Assembly (NCBI GenBank): GCA_963809695.1
Contig: CAWEKI010000012.1
Span: forward strand, 1 to 64,000
Direction: 5' to 3'
Origin: JAGDMJ01 sp963809695
GTDB lineage: Bacteria; Bacteroidota; Ignavibacteria; UBA10030; UBA6906
Length of the DNA: 64,000 bases
Shown: positions 1 to 8,953 of the stretch, piece after piece
Layout of the letters: the number at the start of each line of letters is the position of its first letter
Position numbering within the stretch: position 1 is the first letter of the stretch
Notes under the pieces: generated by a model
Databases searched by the model: none
Seen by the model: the letters and a program-made list of their open reading frames with translations, nothing else
What the model was told of the DNA's origin: nothing
Translations under genes and position numbers: made by a program

Positions 1-469
1 TTCAGAATTCAGATATCTGACGTCTGAACTCAGAATTGACTGGCAAATTCCGGATCACGATTCCTCTCACGATTGCGCCTGCTGTCACAGGCCGGAATCT
101 TCATGTTTCCCGAAATGCCCGCTCGGTTTCGAAACAGAGACCCCGCTACGCGAAGTGCTCACTGCAGTAATGTTGTGGGCGCTTTTTTTCTAGCAACTCG
201 CCCGAATGAAGACCGTCGACTTATCTCATCAGCTCCCTTCTCGTTCGTTCTTCTCCCCAAGCTTGCATCAAGAAAATAGTAGTACGGCGGATCGAGCTTT
301 TGTTGGCTCCAATTTCTGGAGCTCAATTGGTATATACAGGTATATGGCGCTTCCCACTGCTCCTTGATGGACATTGGACTCACACCAACTTGATTCGCGG
401 TTCCATTGTGTTTACGTGATGAAGTTTCTTACATTTTGGCTCCTTTTCTACATTTCTTTACGAATATCC
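1..469. other. non-coding stretch, no gene supported
   Basis: I see no convincing gene here. Short open frames on both strands lack a plausible ribosome binding site and resemble no family I know. The first 40 bases are a clump of small palindromic words (GAATTC, AGATATCT, CTGACGTCTG, GAACTCAGA). Two of these words recur in other intergenic stretches (48837-48846 as the reverse complement, and 26311-26319), so this may be the edge of a degenerate intergenic repeat. The rest is AT-richer than the coding DNA and leads into the promoter at 470. Confidence 0.5.
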
Positions 470-498
470 TTGACAAACCAATAGCGGGAGACTATATT
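470..498 (+). promoter_or_regulatory. sigma-70 type promoter for the T9SS protein at 580
   Basis: TTGACA at 470-475 and TATATT at 493-498 are separated by exactly 17 bases. The predicted transcript starts near 505, leaving a leader of about 75 bases before the ATG at 580. It matches the hexamers and spacing seen upstream of several other genes in the window. Confidence 0.65.
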
Positions 499-579
499 CG
501 TGCCAGCAGTAAAACAGCCACCTGTGCAGACTGCGCTCTTCTTAAAGTATTCTTTCGGCTTTTGTGATTCGCACAAAAG

Positions 580-1944
580 ATGAAAGCTATCTCTCTCTTC
601 GTTAAACCTCCATCCTACAGGCGCCCGGCACGCCTGGCGGCTGCTATGTCTATTCTCGCAATCTTCCCTCTGCTTTTTTCTTCCGCGAGCTTCGCTCAAC
701 AAGAACAAAACTGGGTGAAGCTTGCCCAAGTAGGCAGCTCGCTCTACGACCTGAGTTGTGTCGAATTTGTTGACTCCCTGCATGGCTGTCTTGGTGGAGG
801 AAGTATCGTCATGGCTTACACCAGTGACGGGGGTGTGAGCTGGCAGCAGGCCGAAGGCTTGCTCTTCTTTCCCCAGGCCATTGCCATGCACGACTCGCTT
901 GTCGGCTGGGCTGCCTGCACAGCTAGCAGTGTGGAGGGAGCCATCGCTAAAACAACCGATGGGGGACGCTCCTGGGTGCAGGATCAAGCGATGATCAATC
1001 GCCCTTTGTGGGGCGTGGCAACGCCATCGCCTACCCATTGCATCGCCGTGGGCGATACGCTCTCACTTCCTCACGTAGGCGTGATTCTCTCCACGACCGA
1101 TGGCGGGGCAAGCTGGAAGGAGACTCGCACAGCGGACACGGTGCAAGGCCTGGTGCAGGTGCAGTTCACCGACTCCCTGCACGGGTGGATTGTGAGGAAC
1201 TATCTGGGCCAAGGTGGTATCCTCAAGACCGTAGATGGCGGCAGGACGTGGACCTTCTACATGACCCCACAAGACTTCTACCGCGTGTCTTTCTTGGACA
1301 GCCTCAATGGCTTTGGCGTTGGAGCGGTGACCGCCAACCTCTACAGGACGACCGATGGGGGGAGAACGTGGCTCTTCCGCTCCCAAATAGACACTTACAA
1401 CGATCCTGAAGCCTGGGCTCTCTCCTTTGTCGATACCACAAACGGCTGGTTTTTCTCCATCATCTTCTATCAAGGGGATCTCTCGGAGGCCATCTACCGC
1501 ACCAGAGACGGCGGCAGGAGCTGGCAGCAGGAAAGCGTGGGACTCACTCGGTATATCAATGGGGCCCAGATGCTCGATACCCTGCATGGGTGGGCCGTCT
1601 GTGATGGGGGTGTGGTCTTAGGCTACCGCCCAACACCGACAAGTGTCAAGGACCCAAATGGAAATGCTCTTGCGACAAGTTTCCAGCTCTACCAGAACTA
1701 CCCTAATCCTTTCAATTCATCCACCGTGATCGAGTATCAGCTTGCTCGTGAAGGAGAGGTGACATTAACGATCAGTGACCTTTTAGGACGGACGATTGCC
1801 ACGCTGGTGCACAAGCATCAAGCGGCAGGCTTCTATCGCTCATCCTGGGAGGCCACAGGCGGTGTAGGGAGCGGCATGTATTTCTACACGCTAACGATTC
1901 AAGGAGGGAGGAGAGAGACCAAGCGGCTGATACTCCTCAAGTAA
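580..1944 (+). CDS. secreted Asp-box / Ycf48-like beta-propeller protein with T9SS C-terminal sorting domain
   Basis: Secreted 454-residue protein of unknown target. An arginine-containing N terminus and hydrophobic stretch end in ASFAQQ near residue 40, which reads as a Sec signal peptide; a second ATG at 646 would give a more compact signal. Residues 45-350 carry at least five Asp-box type repeats (TSDGGVSW, TTDGGRSW, TTDGGASW, TVDGGRTW, TTDGGRTW, TRDGGRSW), the pattern of BNR/sialidase-like and Ycf48-like propellers. Residues ~365-454 are a type IX sorting domain (YQNYPNPFN, DLLGRTIATL, GMYFYTL, terminal LILLK). It is the first gene of a likely two-gene unit with the next protein, 16 bases downstream. 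The family is well known for surface or secreted proteins; the specific role cannot be told. No strong Shine-Dalgarno precedes the listed start. Confidence 0.85.
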   Translation: MKAISLFVKPPSYRRPARLAAAMSILAIFPLLFSSASFAQQEQNWVKLAQVGSSLYDLSCVEFVDSLHGCLGGGSIVMAYTSDGGVSWQQAEGLLFFPQAIAMHDSLVGWAACTASSVEGAIAKTTDGGRSWVQDQAMINRPLWGVATPSPTHCIAVGDTLSLPHVGVILSTTDGGASWKETRTADTVQGLVQVQFTDSLHGWIVRNYLGQGGILKTVDGGRTWTFYMTPQDFYRVSFLDSLNGFGVGAVTANLYRTTDGGRTWLFRSQIDTYNDPEAWALSFVDTTNGWFFSIIFYQGDLSEAIYRTRDGGRSWQQESVGLTRYINGAQMLDTLHGWAVCDGGVVLGYRPTPTSVKDPNGNALATSFQLYQNYPNPFNSSTVIEYQLAREGEVTLTISDLLGRTIATLVHKHQAAGFYRSSWEATGGVGSGMYFYTLTIQGGRRETKRLILLK

Positions 1945-1960
1945 ATCCGAGGAGGAGAAC

Positions 1961-4900
1961 ATGAAGAGCCAAGGATTTTTCCCGTTTGTGCTTCTGTTCG
2001 GCGTCACGCTCTTGCTATTTATCTCTCCAACAGAAACAGTTTCCGCAGGTGCAGAGCATCCCTGGTTGTACGGCCGCCCAGCTCGGACCACGAACCTCGC
2101 CTACGAGCGACACTATATCGAAGCCTTCGCCTGGCCTTCCAGCGTCAAGAGTGGGGAATCGATCACCATCTACGTCTCCGTCTATCCGTATCAACAAGAG
2201 AGCAGATTTACGCTTGCCGTTTACCGGCTGCCGGATGATCTGAACGCGTACTACAGCTATCCAACACTCCTGCAAGGACAATTCTTTCCCCTACACAAGG
2301 CCGATGGCACGCCCATTGGGTGGGGCCAGACAACGGGAGTACCGGTTGAGTATCGAAACGGCTGTCTCGTGTATTGGTCGCAAGGCGGCGGCACAACGAT
2401 CAACACGAGCGGGTGGCCCAGCGGGCTCTACTTTGCCAAAGTCATCCACTATGGACTTCCAGGTGATCATGCAGACAAAGCCTACAACGCGCCCTTTATC
2501 GTGCGAGCTGCTACGCCGGGCTCAAACTCCACGGTCCTTTTCAAGTACGACATCTCGACCGATCAAGCCTACAACTGGTACGGAGGCGGCTCCCTCTATG
2601 CGGACTCCCAGGATCCGGCTACACTCACCCTTGACAGCATCATCGCCACGGACCGCCCCTTGCTTGCGCCAACAGTACCGAACGGATTGCTCTACGCTGC
2701 CAAGCAGTTCATTCACCTCACCGACAGCCTGGGTTATTCCATGGAATACTGCAACAATTTCGACATTGACAGTCTTCGTGGTGGCTTCTTGAACAGTTAC
2801 AAGGCCCTCGTCATATGGAGACACGATGAGTATTGGGCGCCTGACGAACGGACGGCTACTGAAGTCTTCAAAGATGACCAGCACCATAACAGTATTGTGC
2901 GCTTTGCGGCCAACAGCTGCTACCGGAAGATCACTTGGGTGGGAGCCGCCACCGGAAGCAAATATCATCAATTGATGTGCTACAAACTCTTTCCTCTCCA
3001 GAATCCATATGTGCAGCGGGAGCTCTGGCGTGTGGCCTACGGCGGGAGTGCATCGAACCCGGAGGCAAAGCTTTTGGGCGAGGAATATGAAAACGGCTAC
3101 AACGATGCCAATGAATCTGGCGGGCAAGCCAAGGAGCCCGCAGACACGGTGAGGAAACCCACCCACTGGATCTTTCGCGGCACCACGGGACTTGCCACCG
3201 TGGGTTCTGCCTTTGGCAAGGGCTTTACCGACAGCTATCAGCACGGAATCCTGGGCATCGAACTCGAGAATACACACACCTTCAGAGACAGTGTGAAGTA
3301 TCTCCTGGACACACTGGGTTCAGCCTGGGTGGCGAGTAACATCGGGGGATCATACGGTCCCATCCTCCATCAGATGATTTACGCGGAAGATAGCACGACC
3401 AACTCGCGGGTCTTTGCAGCCGGCACGGAAGACTGGTGGCAGGGCTTTGACTACAGAGCTGGCAATACCCCCGACGTGACCAATATCAAGGTGATGACCA
3501 AAAACATCATGGACCATTTCTCGGGCAGGAAGTACATAGGCAAAGTGTACACAACATATGCAAATCGGGTCACATGGCAGAGCAACATTGAACTCGATGG
3601 CAATGTGCAAATACCCGCGGGAAAGTACTTGGTCTCCCAGTCAAATACAATCACGATCGACAGCACCTTCACCATTGATGGTACACTTGAGCTCTCGGGC
3701 AATGTTACCATGGCCGGTGCCGGCACGCTCAAAGTTGGTGCCACGGGACGTGTGATCGTGAACGCCAGTTCCTCGCTTACGATTGCCAGCGGCACCACGC
3801 TCCAGGCATTGGCGGGAAGCACCTTTACCTTTGGCACTTCAGCCTTCTTGACAATGAACGGAAAGCTCCTTGCTCAAGGGACGAGTGGGGAGAAGGTCAC
3901 TTTCACCTCGATCTCCCCGTCAGGCACCTGGAGCGGCATCGTGATCAGTGGTAGCGGTGCCAACGGCTCAACACTGGATTATGTGACCGTGAACCACGTG
4001 CAGACAGCAAGCGGAGGCTCTTGCATTGCTATTACAGGAGCGACGGGGACAGCGGTGCGCAACTCGAATATCTCGGGCAACAGCTCCACAGGCCTTTCCT
4101 TCTCCTCTGCCGGCGCACCGGACGTCTGGTATGACACCATCAGCGCGAACACCGGCTACGGCGTGAGTTACACGAACACCAGTGGCAGCTTCTGGAAGAA
4201 CCGCATCCTTTCCAACGGCTCGGATGCCGTTCGCTGCTACAACCATAGTTCACCCTCCTTTGGCAGGAGTGGCTACCCGGCCTATAGCGGCAACAGCATC
4301 ATGACAGCTTCGGGTGAGGTCCTTTACTGCGCCTTAAACTCCAGTCCCACCATCGGCTTACTCTCCAACTCGGCCTACATCAAGAACTCCATCACCTCCC
4401 CATCCACCGGGATCCATCTCAACGCGATCGAGTTCTGCACCGTGAGGGCCGAGCAGGTCTGGTGGGGCTCGGCGACCTTGAACCCGAACTGGTTCCAGGC
4501 CATCATCGGCTCCTCCATTGACCACGATCCCTTCCTCACGACCGACCCGTACGGTCAAGGGCTGATGGCGGGTCCGGAAGGGTCTCCTTCTGGCGAGAGC
4601 CACGATTCACTGCGCCTGGCGCTGGAATTGCGTCTGGCGGGTGAGTACACAAAGGCCAACGATGTGCTCTTGGCTCTCTTGGATGGGAGCACGAGTTCCC
4701 CTCTGCAGCGGCAGCACATCCTCTGCGAGATACTCACGCTCTACCGAGAGAGCCCGGAGGGAAATCTTTTTGCGGCGTGCCAAAAACTACGGCAGGCATC
4801 AAGCAAGGCGGATCCCGTCCTTTCCTTAATCGTCGCCAAGATGCTCGTCCTCCAGGGGAAGTCCGCTGAAGCCACCCAGCTCTATGAGGAGATTGCTGCC

Positions 4901-5419
4901 TTGGAGCCGGGAACACCCTGCGAAGAGACCGCACTGGTGGATCTCTTTGCCCTTGCATATGCGGACGGCTCACTCAAAGAAGACCTTGGTGCGAAGACTC
5001 TCAGCCTGCTTCAGGAGAAATATCCAGAGGAGTGGGCAACGAAGGAAGCCACCTGGCTTATGACGTTGAAGGAGGCCGAGGCTGGAGGAAGTCTCCAGAA
5101 GGCCCTGGCAGGGCCAATGAACAAGACGAACGTGCCGGAGGTCTATTCGCTCTCGGAGAACTTCCCGAATCCATTTAATCCCTCCACTGCAATGTGGATG
5201 GGCTTGCCCGAAGCGGCACACGTGTCGCTCATCGTGTATGACATCCTGGGGAGACAGGTGGCAACGGTTGCCAGCGGCTACCATGAGGCAGGCTATCACA
5301 CCGTGAATTGGAATGCCCCGGGCTCTGCCAGCGGCGTTTACATTGCCCGCCTCACGGTCACCGAACATTCAGGAAGAGTTGTGTACACCAAGGCGAATAA
5401 ACTTTTACTCATGAAGTAG
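1961..5419 (+). CDS. large secreted protein: N,N-dimethylformamidase-large-subunit-like domain, beta-helix, helical region, T9SS sorting domain
   Basis: Secreted 1152-residue protein. A signal peptide (residues 1-30, ending near TVSAGA) is followed by a domain to about residue 530 that resembles the large-subunit domain of N,N-dimethylformamidases (RPARTTNLAYERHYIEAF, a VIWRHDEYW motif, and RFAANSCYRKITW). Residues ~560-860 are Gly/Ser/Thr-rich with short repeats such as TIASGTTLQALAGSTFTFG, typical of a right-handed parallel beta-helix. Residues ~880-1050 are alpha-helical and TPR-like (LAGEYTKANDVLLALL). Residues ~1065-1152 are a T9SS sorting domain (ENFPNPFNPSTA, DILGRQVATV, SGVYIARL, KLLLMK). 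A strong GAGGAG precedes the ATG. Enzymatic activity is not established: the family link is by motif only, and beta-helix regions often bind polysaccharide. Confidence 0.8.
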   Translation: MKSQGFFPFVLLFGVTLLLFISPTETVSAGAEHPWLYGRPARTTNLAYERHYIEAFAWPSSVKSGESITIYVSVYPYQQESRFTLAVYRLPDDLNAYYSYPTLLQGQFFPLHKADGTPIGWGQTTGVPVEYRNGCLVYWSQGGGTTINTSGWPSGLYFAKVIHYGLPGDHADKAYNAPFIVRAATPGSNSTVLFKYDISTDQAYNWYGGGSLYADSQDPATLTLDSIIATDRPLLAPTVPNGLLYAAKQFIHLTDSLGYSMEYCNNFDIDSLRGGFLNSYKALVIWRHDEYWAPDERTATEVFKDDQHHNSIVRFAANSCYRKITWVGAATGSKYHQLMCYKLFPLQNPYVQRELWRVAYGGSASNPEAKLLGEEYENGYNDANESGGQAKEPADTVRKPTHWIFRGTTGLATVGSAFGKGFTDSYQHGILGIELENTHTFRDSVKYLLDTLGSAWVASNIGGSYGPILHQMIYAEDSTTNSRVFAAGTEDWWQGFDYRAGNTPDVTNIKVMTKNIMDHFSGRKYIGKVYTTYANRVTWQSNIELDGNVQIPAGKYLVSQSNTITIDSTFTIDGTLELSGNVTMAGAGTLKVGATGRVIVNASSSLTIASGTTLQALAGSTFTFGTSAFLTMNGKLLAQGTSGEKVTFTSISPSGTWSGIVISGSGANGSTLDYVTVNHVQTASGGSCIAITGATGTAVRNSNISGNSSTGLSFSSAGAPDVWYDTISANTGYGVSYTNTSGSFWKNRILSNGSDAVRCYNHSSPSFGRSGYPAYSGNSIMTASGEVLYCALNSSPTIGLLSNSAYIKNSITSPSTGIHLNAIEFCTVRAEQVWWGSATLNPNWFQAIIGSSIDHDPFLTTDPYGQGLMAGPEGSPSGESHDSLRLALELRLAGEYTKANDVLLALLDGSTSSPLQRQHILCEILTLYRESPEGNLFAACQKLRQASSKADPVLSLIVAKMLVLQGKSAEATQLYEEIAALEPGTPCEETALVDLFALAYADGSLKEDLGAKTLSLLQEKYPEEWATKEATWLMTLKEAEAGGSLQKALAGPMNKTNVPEVYSLSENFPNPFNPSTAMWMGLPEAAHVSLIVYDILGRQVATVASGYHEAGYHTVNWNAPGSASGVYIARLTVTEHSGRVVYTKANKLLLMK

Positions 5420-5433
5420 GCAAAGGCCCTTAA

Positions 5434-5463
5434 GAGCCCGGCTCTCCACACATGGCCGGACTC
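5434..5463 (+). terminator. probable terminator after the T9SS pair
   Basis: GAGCCCGGCT (5434-5443) and GGCCGGACTC (5454-5463) can form a 10-base stem with two mismatched or wobble positions and a 10-base loop. It is followed by a T-rich TTCTATT. It sits 15 bases past the stop codon, between convergent genes. Confidence 0.45.
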
Positions 5464-5644
5464 TTCTATTACAGTGGCATTTCCATCAGGATCTCATTTT
5501 CCGCAACATCGAAAATTCCTGTCCCCGCCGTGAACCTGCAACCAAGTACTATTCGGAGAGGTGCTTTGAAACGACGAGAATCAGAGCGCTTCAATGTTCA
5601 ATCAAATGCGCCGCCCGGGTTCGGCCACCATTTGCCCTGACAGC

Positions 5645-6040
5645 TCAGAGCTTGCTCCCACCCCCGAGCAGTCCGAACAGCAACAATGCGAGCACCACCG
5701 CAGTTACGCCCACATACATCCAGTCTCGCTCCACGGTGAACCCGACCAGCGAGAAAACCACCCGGGCAATGGGAGTAGCAATGAGCAGGATCAGCCCGAA
5801 CTGGATCACTGCGAGTGCGTCCAGCCTGAACGCGGCGACGGCGATCGCGCCCACAGTGCGCAACTCGGGGGGTTGCCCCTGAAAGAGAGAGAAGTGCGGC
5901 TGTTGCATCCCATGGTGCACAAGAAACAGGATCGCCCCGAAAGCAACGACAACCGCCGAGAGAAGCACGCCGCTTCGAAGGAGCACGCCAAGGAGCTGCT
6001 CCAGCCGACCTGCTTTCTGGACCTTCGTTCCGTCAGCCAT
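5645..6040 (-). CDS. DUF1634 family membrane protein
   Basis: Small integral membrane protein of 131 residues with three predicted membrane segments (around LLSAVVVAFGAILFLV, ALAVIQFGLILLIATPIARVV and WMYVGVTAVVLALLLFGLL). This is the shape and sequence pattern of DUF1634 proteins, which commonly lie next to TauE/SafE transporters. The frame is open further upstream, but I chose the ATG at 6040 because it overlaps the upstream transporter stop by one base (TGATG) and removes an arginine-rich tail that fits no family member. It is probably translated with the transporter and is a likely accessory component; the exact role is unknown. Confidence 0.8.
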   Translation of the reverse strand: MADGTKVQKAGRLEQLLGVLLRSGVLLSAVVVAFGAILFLVHHGMQQPHFSLFQGQPPELRTVGAIAVAAFRLDALAVIQFGLILLIATPIARVVFSLVGFTVERDWMYVGVTAVVLALLLFGLLGGGSKL

Positions 6041-6876
6041 CACAGTCTCCCGGTCGCTCCGTTGACGATCATCTCCACTCCAAGTGCGAAGATCACGACT
6101 GCGAAGACCCATCGCAGCACCCGGGTCTTCGCCGCCACCAGTAAACGTGCACCGAGCAGAGACCCTACGAGCACGCCGAGCATGACCGGCATGGAGAGCG
6201 CCGGATCAATGTATCCCCGGTTCAAATAGATACCCGCGCTTGCCGCTGCCGTAACCCCGATCATGAAATTGGACGTCGTTGTCGAAACCTTGAAAGGGAT
6301 GCGCATGGCCTGGTCCATCGCAAGCACTTTCACTGCGCCAGAGCCAATGCCGAGGAGGCCGGAGATCGTCCCGGCAAGTGCCATGAGACCGAACCCTGCA
6401 GGGACCGACGCAACTTTGTATGATTGCCAGCCGCCGGGAGCCGGGTAAGAACCTTCGAGGCGGAGGCGAAGGGCCAGCCGGTCGGACTCCCGTGCTCCTG
6501 CAAGATCATGATGCCCCTTTGTGGATAGCGCTGCCGAAAAGAGAAGCATCAGGCCGAACAGCACCGCGATAAAACTTGTAGAGAGTACCGTTGCCAGCAC
6601 GGCGCCTGCAACAGCGCCGACGGTTGTGGCGACCTCCAGGAACATTGCGATGCGGATATTGGTAAACCCTTCTTTCACGTACGCAGCGGCTGCCCCTGAG
6701 GATGTACCGATGACCGAGATAAGCGAGGCGCCAATGGCATAGCGAATATCGACACCAAGCCCCAGTGTAAGCAGAGGAATGATGACCACACCTCCGCCCA
6801 GTCCTGTCAGAGCGCCAAGCAAGCCTGCAACGAGAGAACCACCCCAGAGGAGAAGCGTGAATTCGAGATTGTTCAT
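6040..6876 (-). CDS. TauE/SafE family sulfite/anion exporter-like permease
   Basis: Inner-membrane permease of 278 residues. The N terminus has the family hallmark LGALTGLGGGVVIIPLL, repeated in degenerate form in the second half (LAGTISGLLGIGSGAVKV), and about eight hydrophobic segments. Members move sulfite, sulfoacetate, taurine-derived or other organic anions; the substrate cannot be read from sequence. It overlaps the DUF1634 gene by one base, a frequent pairing. It lies 86 bases downstream of htrA on the same strand, but a terminator-like hairpin separates them. No promoter of the type used elsewhere in this window is obvious, although a TATCTT lies just upstream of the start. Confidence 0.9.
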   Translation of the reverse strand: MNNLEFTLLLWGGSLVAGLLGALTGLGGGVVIIPLLTLGLGVDIRYAIGASLISVIGTSSGAAAAYVKEGFTNIRIAMFLEVATTVGAVAGAVLATVLSTSFIAVLFGLMLLFSAALSTKGHHDLAGARESDRLALRLRLEGSYPAPGGWQSYKVASVPAGFGLMALAGTISGLLGIGSGAVKVLAMDQAMRIPFKVSTTTSNFMIGVTAAASAGIYLNRGYIDPALSMPVMLGVLVGSLLGARLLVAAKTRVLRWVFAVVIFALGVEMIVNGATGRL

Positions 6877-6889
6877 GCCGCAAGATAGT

Positions 6890-6941
6890 AAAAAAATAGG
6901 AAAAACTCCCTGCCCGCACCTTGACGGTGCAGACAGGGAGT
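6890..6941 (-). terminator. rho-independent terminator of htrA
   Basis: Read on the minus strand, ACTCCCTG ... CAGGGAGT closes an inner GCACC/GGTGC stem (6905-6941). It is followed directly by TTTTTCC and then a run of seven T. It lies 22 bases after the htrA stop, so it should end most htrA transcripts before the TauE gene. Confidence 0.75.
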
Positions 6942-6962
6942 CTGTTCCATGGAGTCACGGAA

Positions 6963-8480
6963 TCACGACGCTAGCTGGAGTGCCACGTAGAAGGTGTTTG
7001 CCCCACGCTTCACCAGGAACGCAGTGGTATCCCCCTTTCCAATCGCCTTCACCGCTGCTTCAAAGTCCTGTACCGACGAGATCTCTTTGCGGTTCACCTC
7101 TTTGATCAGGTCCCCCCGCTGCAGTCCGGCATCTTCGGCTGCGCTGCCCGGGGTCACACTGCTGATGAGGACGCCATGGTCCCCCTCATATTTCAGCTGC
7201 CTGGCCAGGTCGGGGGTCAGCGTCTGGACCGAGAGACCCAGTTTCTGGCTTGACTGTTCCTCCGAGCCTCCTTCATTGCCCCCGCGTGAAGCAGAAAGAT
7301 CTTTCGGCCGCTCACCCAGCGTGACGGTGACTTCTTTCTCTTTTCCATCACGCAGCAGCTGAACCTTTGCGGAGGATTCGGGCGCGGCTTCCGCCACCAG
7401 GTTGCGCAGCTGTGTGCTGTTGGTGATCTTGGTACTGTTGAAGCCAGTGATGATGTCGCCCCGTTTGATGCCCGCCTTGTCGGCCGGCCCGCCGGAGGTC
7501 ACGTCCCCCACAAGGGATCCTTCGGAGGTCTTCAGATTCAGCGCCTTCGCCAGGTTGTCATCAATATCCTGCGGCAGCAGTCCCAGGTACCCGCGTGAAA
7601 CTTTACCGTGGGCGATGAGCGAAGTCATCACGCTTTTTGCCATGTTGATCGGCACCGAGAACCCGATGCCCACGTTGCCGGCCCCATTGGGACTGTAGAT
7701 AGCTGTGTTGATTCCGATCACGTTGCCGTCCAGATCGGAGAGCGCTCCGCCGCTGTTGCCGGGATTGATCGAAGCGTCCGTCTGGATGAAGTCTTCGTAG
7801 TCAGCAAGGTTCATCATCGAGCGCCCTTTGGCGCTGATGATGCCAGCCGTGACCGTGTGCATGAGATTGAAGGGATTGCCCACCGCAATCACCCACTGCC
7901 CGACTTTCACGCTGTCGGAATTGCCGAGTGAGGCCACGGGAAGATTCTCCGCCTTGATCTTGATAACCGCAATGTCGGTTTGCGGATCGCGCCCCACGAC
8001 CTTCGCCGTGTATTTCTTCTTGTCCTGCAGAACGACGGTGAGTTTATCGGAACCATCGACGACGTGGTTGTTCGTGAGAATGTATCCGTCCTTTGAAACG
8101 ATCACGCCCGACCCGAGTGAGTGAATCGTTTGTTTTTGATTTCCCTCGCCCTGGTTGCCGAAAAACCTGCGGAAGAGATCGTCACCGAAGAACTGGCTGA
8201 ACGGGTCCTGTACCTTCGTGACCTGTTCGCTGAAGATCGGCACGACCGAAGGATTGACCTTTGCGGCCGCGGCCTCAAATGCCGAGCTGAACTGGTTCAG
8301 CAGATCTTTCCCCTGGGCAGTAATCTGCGGGGATCCTGCAGTGCCCTGCGTGGCAACTGCCGGCTCCGATCCAGGTTTTGTTGATCCAGCGCCCATGACG
8401 GAAATGAAAAGTATGCCTGCCGAGAACGCGACGACAAGCAGCGCCGTCAGAATGAGAGATTGCCTGCTATACTGGAGCAT
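6963..8480 (-). CDS. htrA: HtrA/Deg family periplasmic serine protease
   Basis: Envelope protease/chaperone of 505 residues that degrades or refolds misfolded exported proteins. An N-terminal hydrophobic anchor (LILTALLVVAFSAGILFI) tethers or exports it. The trypsin-like domain has the triad His139 (TNNHVV), Asp169 (TDIAV) and Ser243 (GNSGGAL). Two PDZ domains follow, about residues 275-365 and 415-500 (GYLGLLPQDI, GLQRGDLIKEVN). A good AAAGGA lies 8 bases before the ATG. The layout protease + two PDZ is that of DegP/DegQ; I use the generic name. Upstream on the same strand lie a 45-residue membrane peptide and a two-component system, a setting that suggests envelope-stress control, but co-transcription is not shown. 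Confidence 0.95.
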   Translation of the reverse strand: MLQYSRQSLILTALLVVAFSAGILFISVMGAGSTKPGSEPAVATQGTAGSPQITAQGKDLLNQFSSAFEAAAAKVNPSVVPIFSEQVTKVQDPFSQFFGDDLFRRFFGNQGEGNQKQTIHSLGSGVIVSKDGYILTNNHVVDGSDKLTVVLQDKKKYTAKVVGRDPQTDIAVIKIKAENLPVASLGNSDSVKVGQWVIAVGNPFNLMHTVTAGIISAKGRSMMNLADYEDFIQTDASINPGNSGGALSDLDGNVIGINTAIYSPNGAGNVGIGFSVPINMAKSVMTSLIAHGKVSRGYLGLLPQDIDDNLAKALNLKTSEGSLVGDVTSGGPADKAGIKRGDIITGFNSTKITNSTQLRNLVAEAAPESSAKVQLLRDGKEKEVTVTLGERPKDLSASRGGNEGGSEEQSSQKLGLSVQTLTPDLARQLKYEGDHGVLISSVTPGSAAEDAGLQRGDLIKEVNRKEISSVQDFEAAVKAIGKGDTTAFLVKRGANTFYVALQLAS

Positions 8481-8548
8481 TGGTACTGTCCTTTCTGATT
8501 GTTGGAAATAGGAATTTCCTGATCGTTATGAGCCAAGGACTTGTCCCC

Positions 8549-8686
8549 TTAGAGGATAGTAAATCGAATCAGGAAGAGGAGTGCGATCGCAATGAGCGTG
8601 ATGATCACGAGACTCACGACTGTTCTCTTCCCGCCGATCCTGACCGGATCGTTTTCCGAACGTTGTGTTAAGCGTTTTCTCCACAT
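8549..8686 (-). CDS. small single-pass membrane protein (hypothetical)
   Basis: Possible 45-residue protein starting MWRKRLTQRSENDPVR, followed by a 20-residue hydrophobic segment that runs to the C terminus (VSLVIITLIAIALLFLIRF). The basic N terminus suggests N-in topology. The frame is open further upstream but those residues are not protein-like, so I prefer the internal ATG. It lies 68 bases upstream of htrA on the same strand. No family is recognised. The consistent charge/hydrophobic design supports it, but the lack of a clear ribosome binding site or promoter makes this tentative. Confidence 0.4.
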   Translation of the reverse strand: MWRKRLTQRSENDPVRIGGKRTVVSLVIITLIAIALLFLIRFTIL

Positions 8687-8899
8687 GTCTATCGGCTCAC
8701 TTGATACTGAAATAATATACGCTGGAGGGATGACGGGGAGATGTCCTGAGCATGACAAAATTGTAATGAAAAGGGGGGCGCGAAATAAGTGGAGAAGGAA
8801 GTAAAGTGCGGCCGGTCAGTCACGGGATGTGTGGAGGTGAATTAACCGCGAGAATGGAACTGGCGGGGTTGGTGATTCCTGGGGGGACCGGGGATAGTA

Positions 8900-8924
8900 C
8901 CAGGATGGTTCCAGGAACGATCCC
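8900..8924 (-). repeat. 17-base intergenic repeat with hairpin, downstream of histidine kinase
   Basis: CCAGGATGGTTCCAGGA at 8900-8916 is repeated exactly at 26341-26357. Here GGATGGTTCC pairs with GGAACGATCC in 9 of 10 positions. Both copies lie about 25-40 bases past the stop codon of a minus-strand gene, so they may be 3-prime-end elements. There is no T-run. The remaining DNA from 8759 to 8953 shows nothing else I can name. Confidence 0.4.
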
Positions 8925-8953
8925 CACCCGCTGGACAGGTGCGTGAAAGCACT

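Noticed and set aside
448..1038. 196-codon minus-strand frame
   Set aside because: Overlaps the promoter and start of the Asp-box gene; no family features.
5594..6229. 211-codon plus-strand frame
   Set aside because: Antisense to the DUF1634 and TauE genes, which have clear membrane-protein signatures.
8687..8760. minus-strand promoter for the small membrane protein and htrA
   Set aside because: TATATT is present but no acceptable -35 hexamer lies 16-18 bases upstream.
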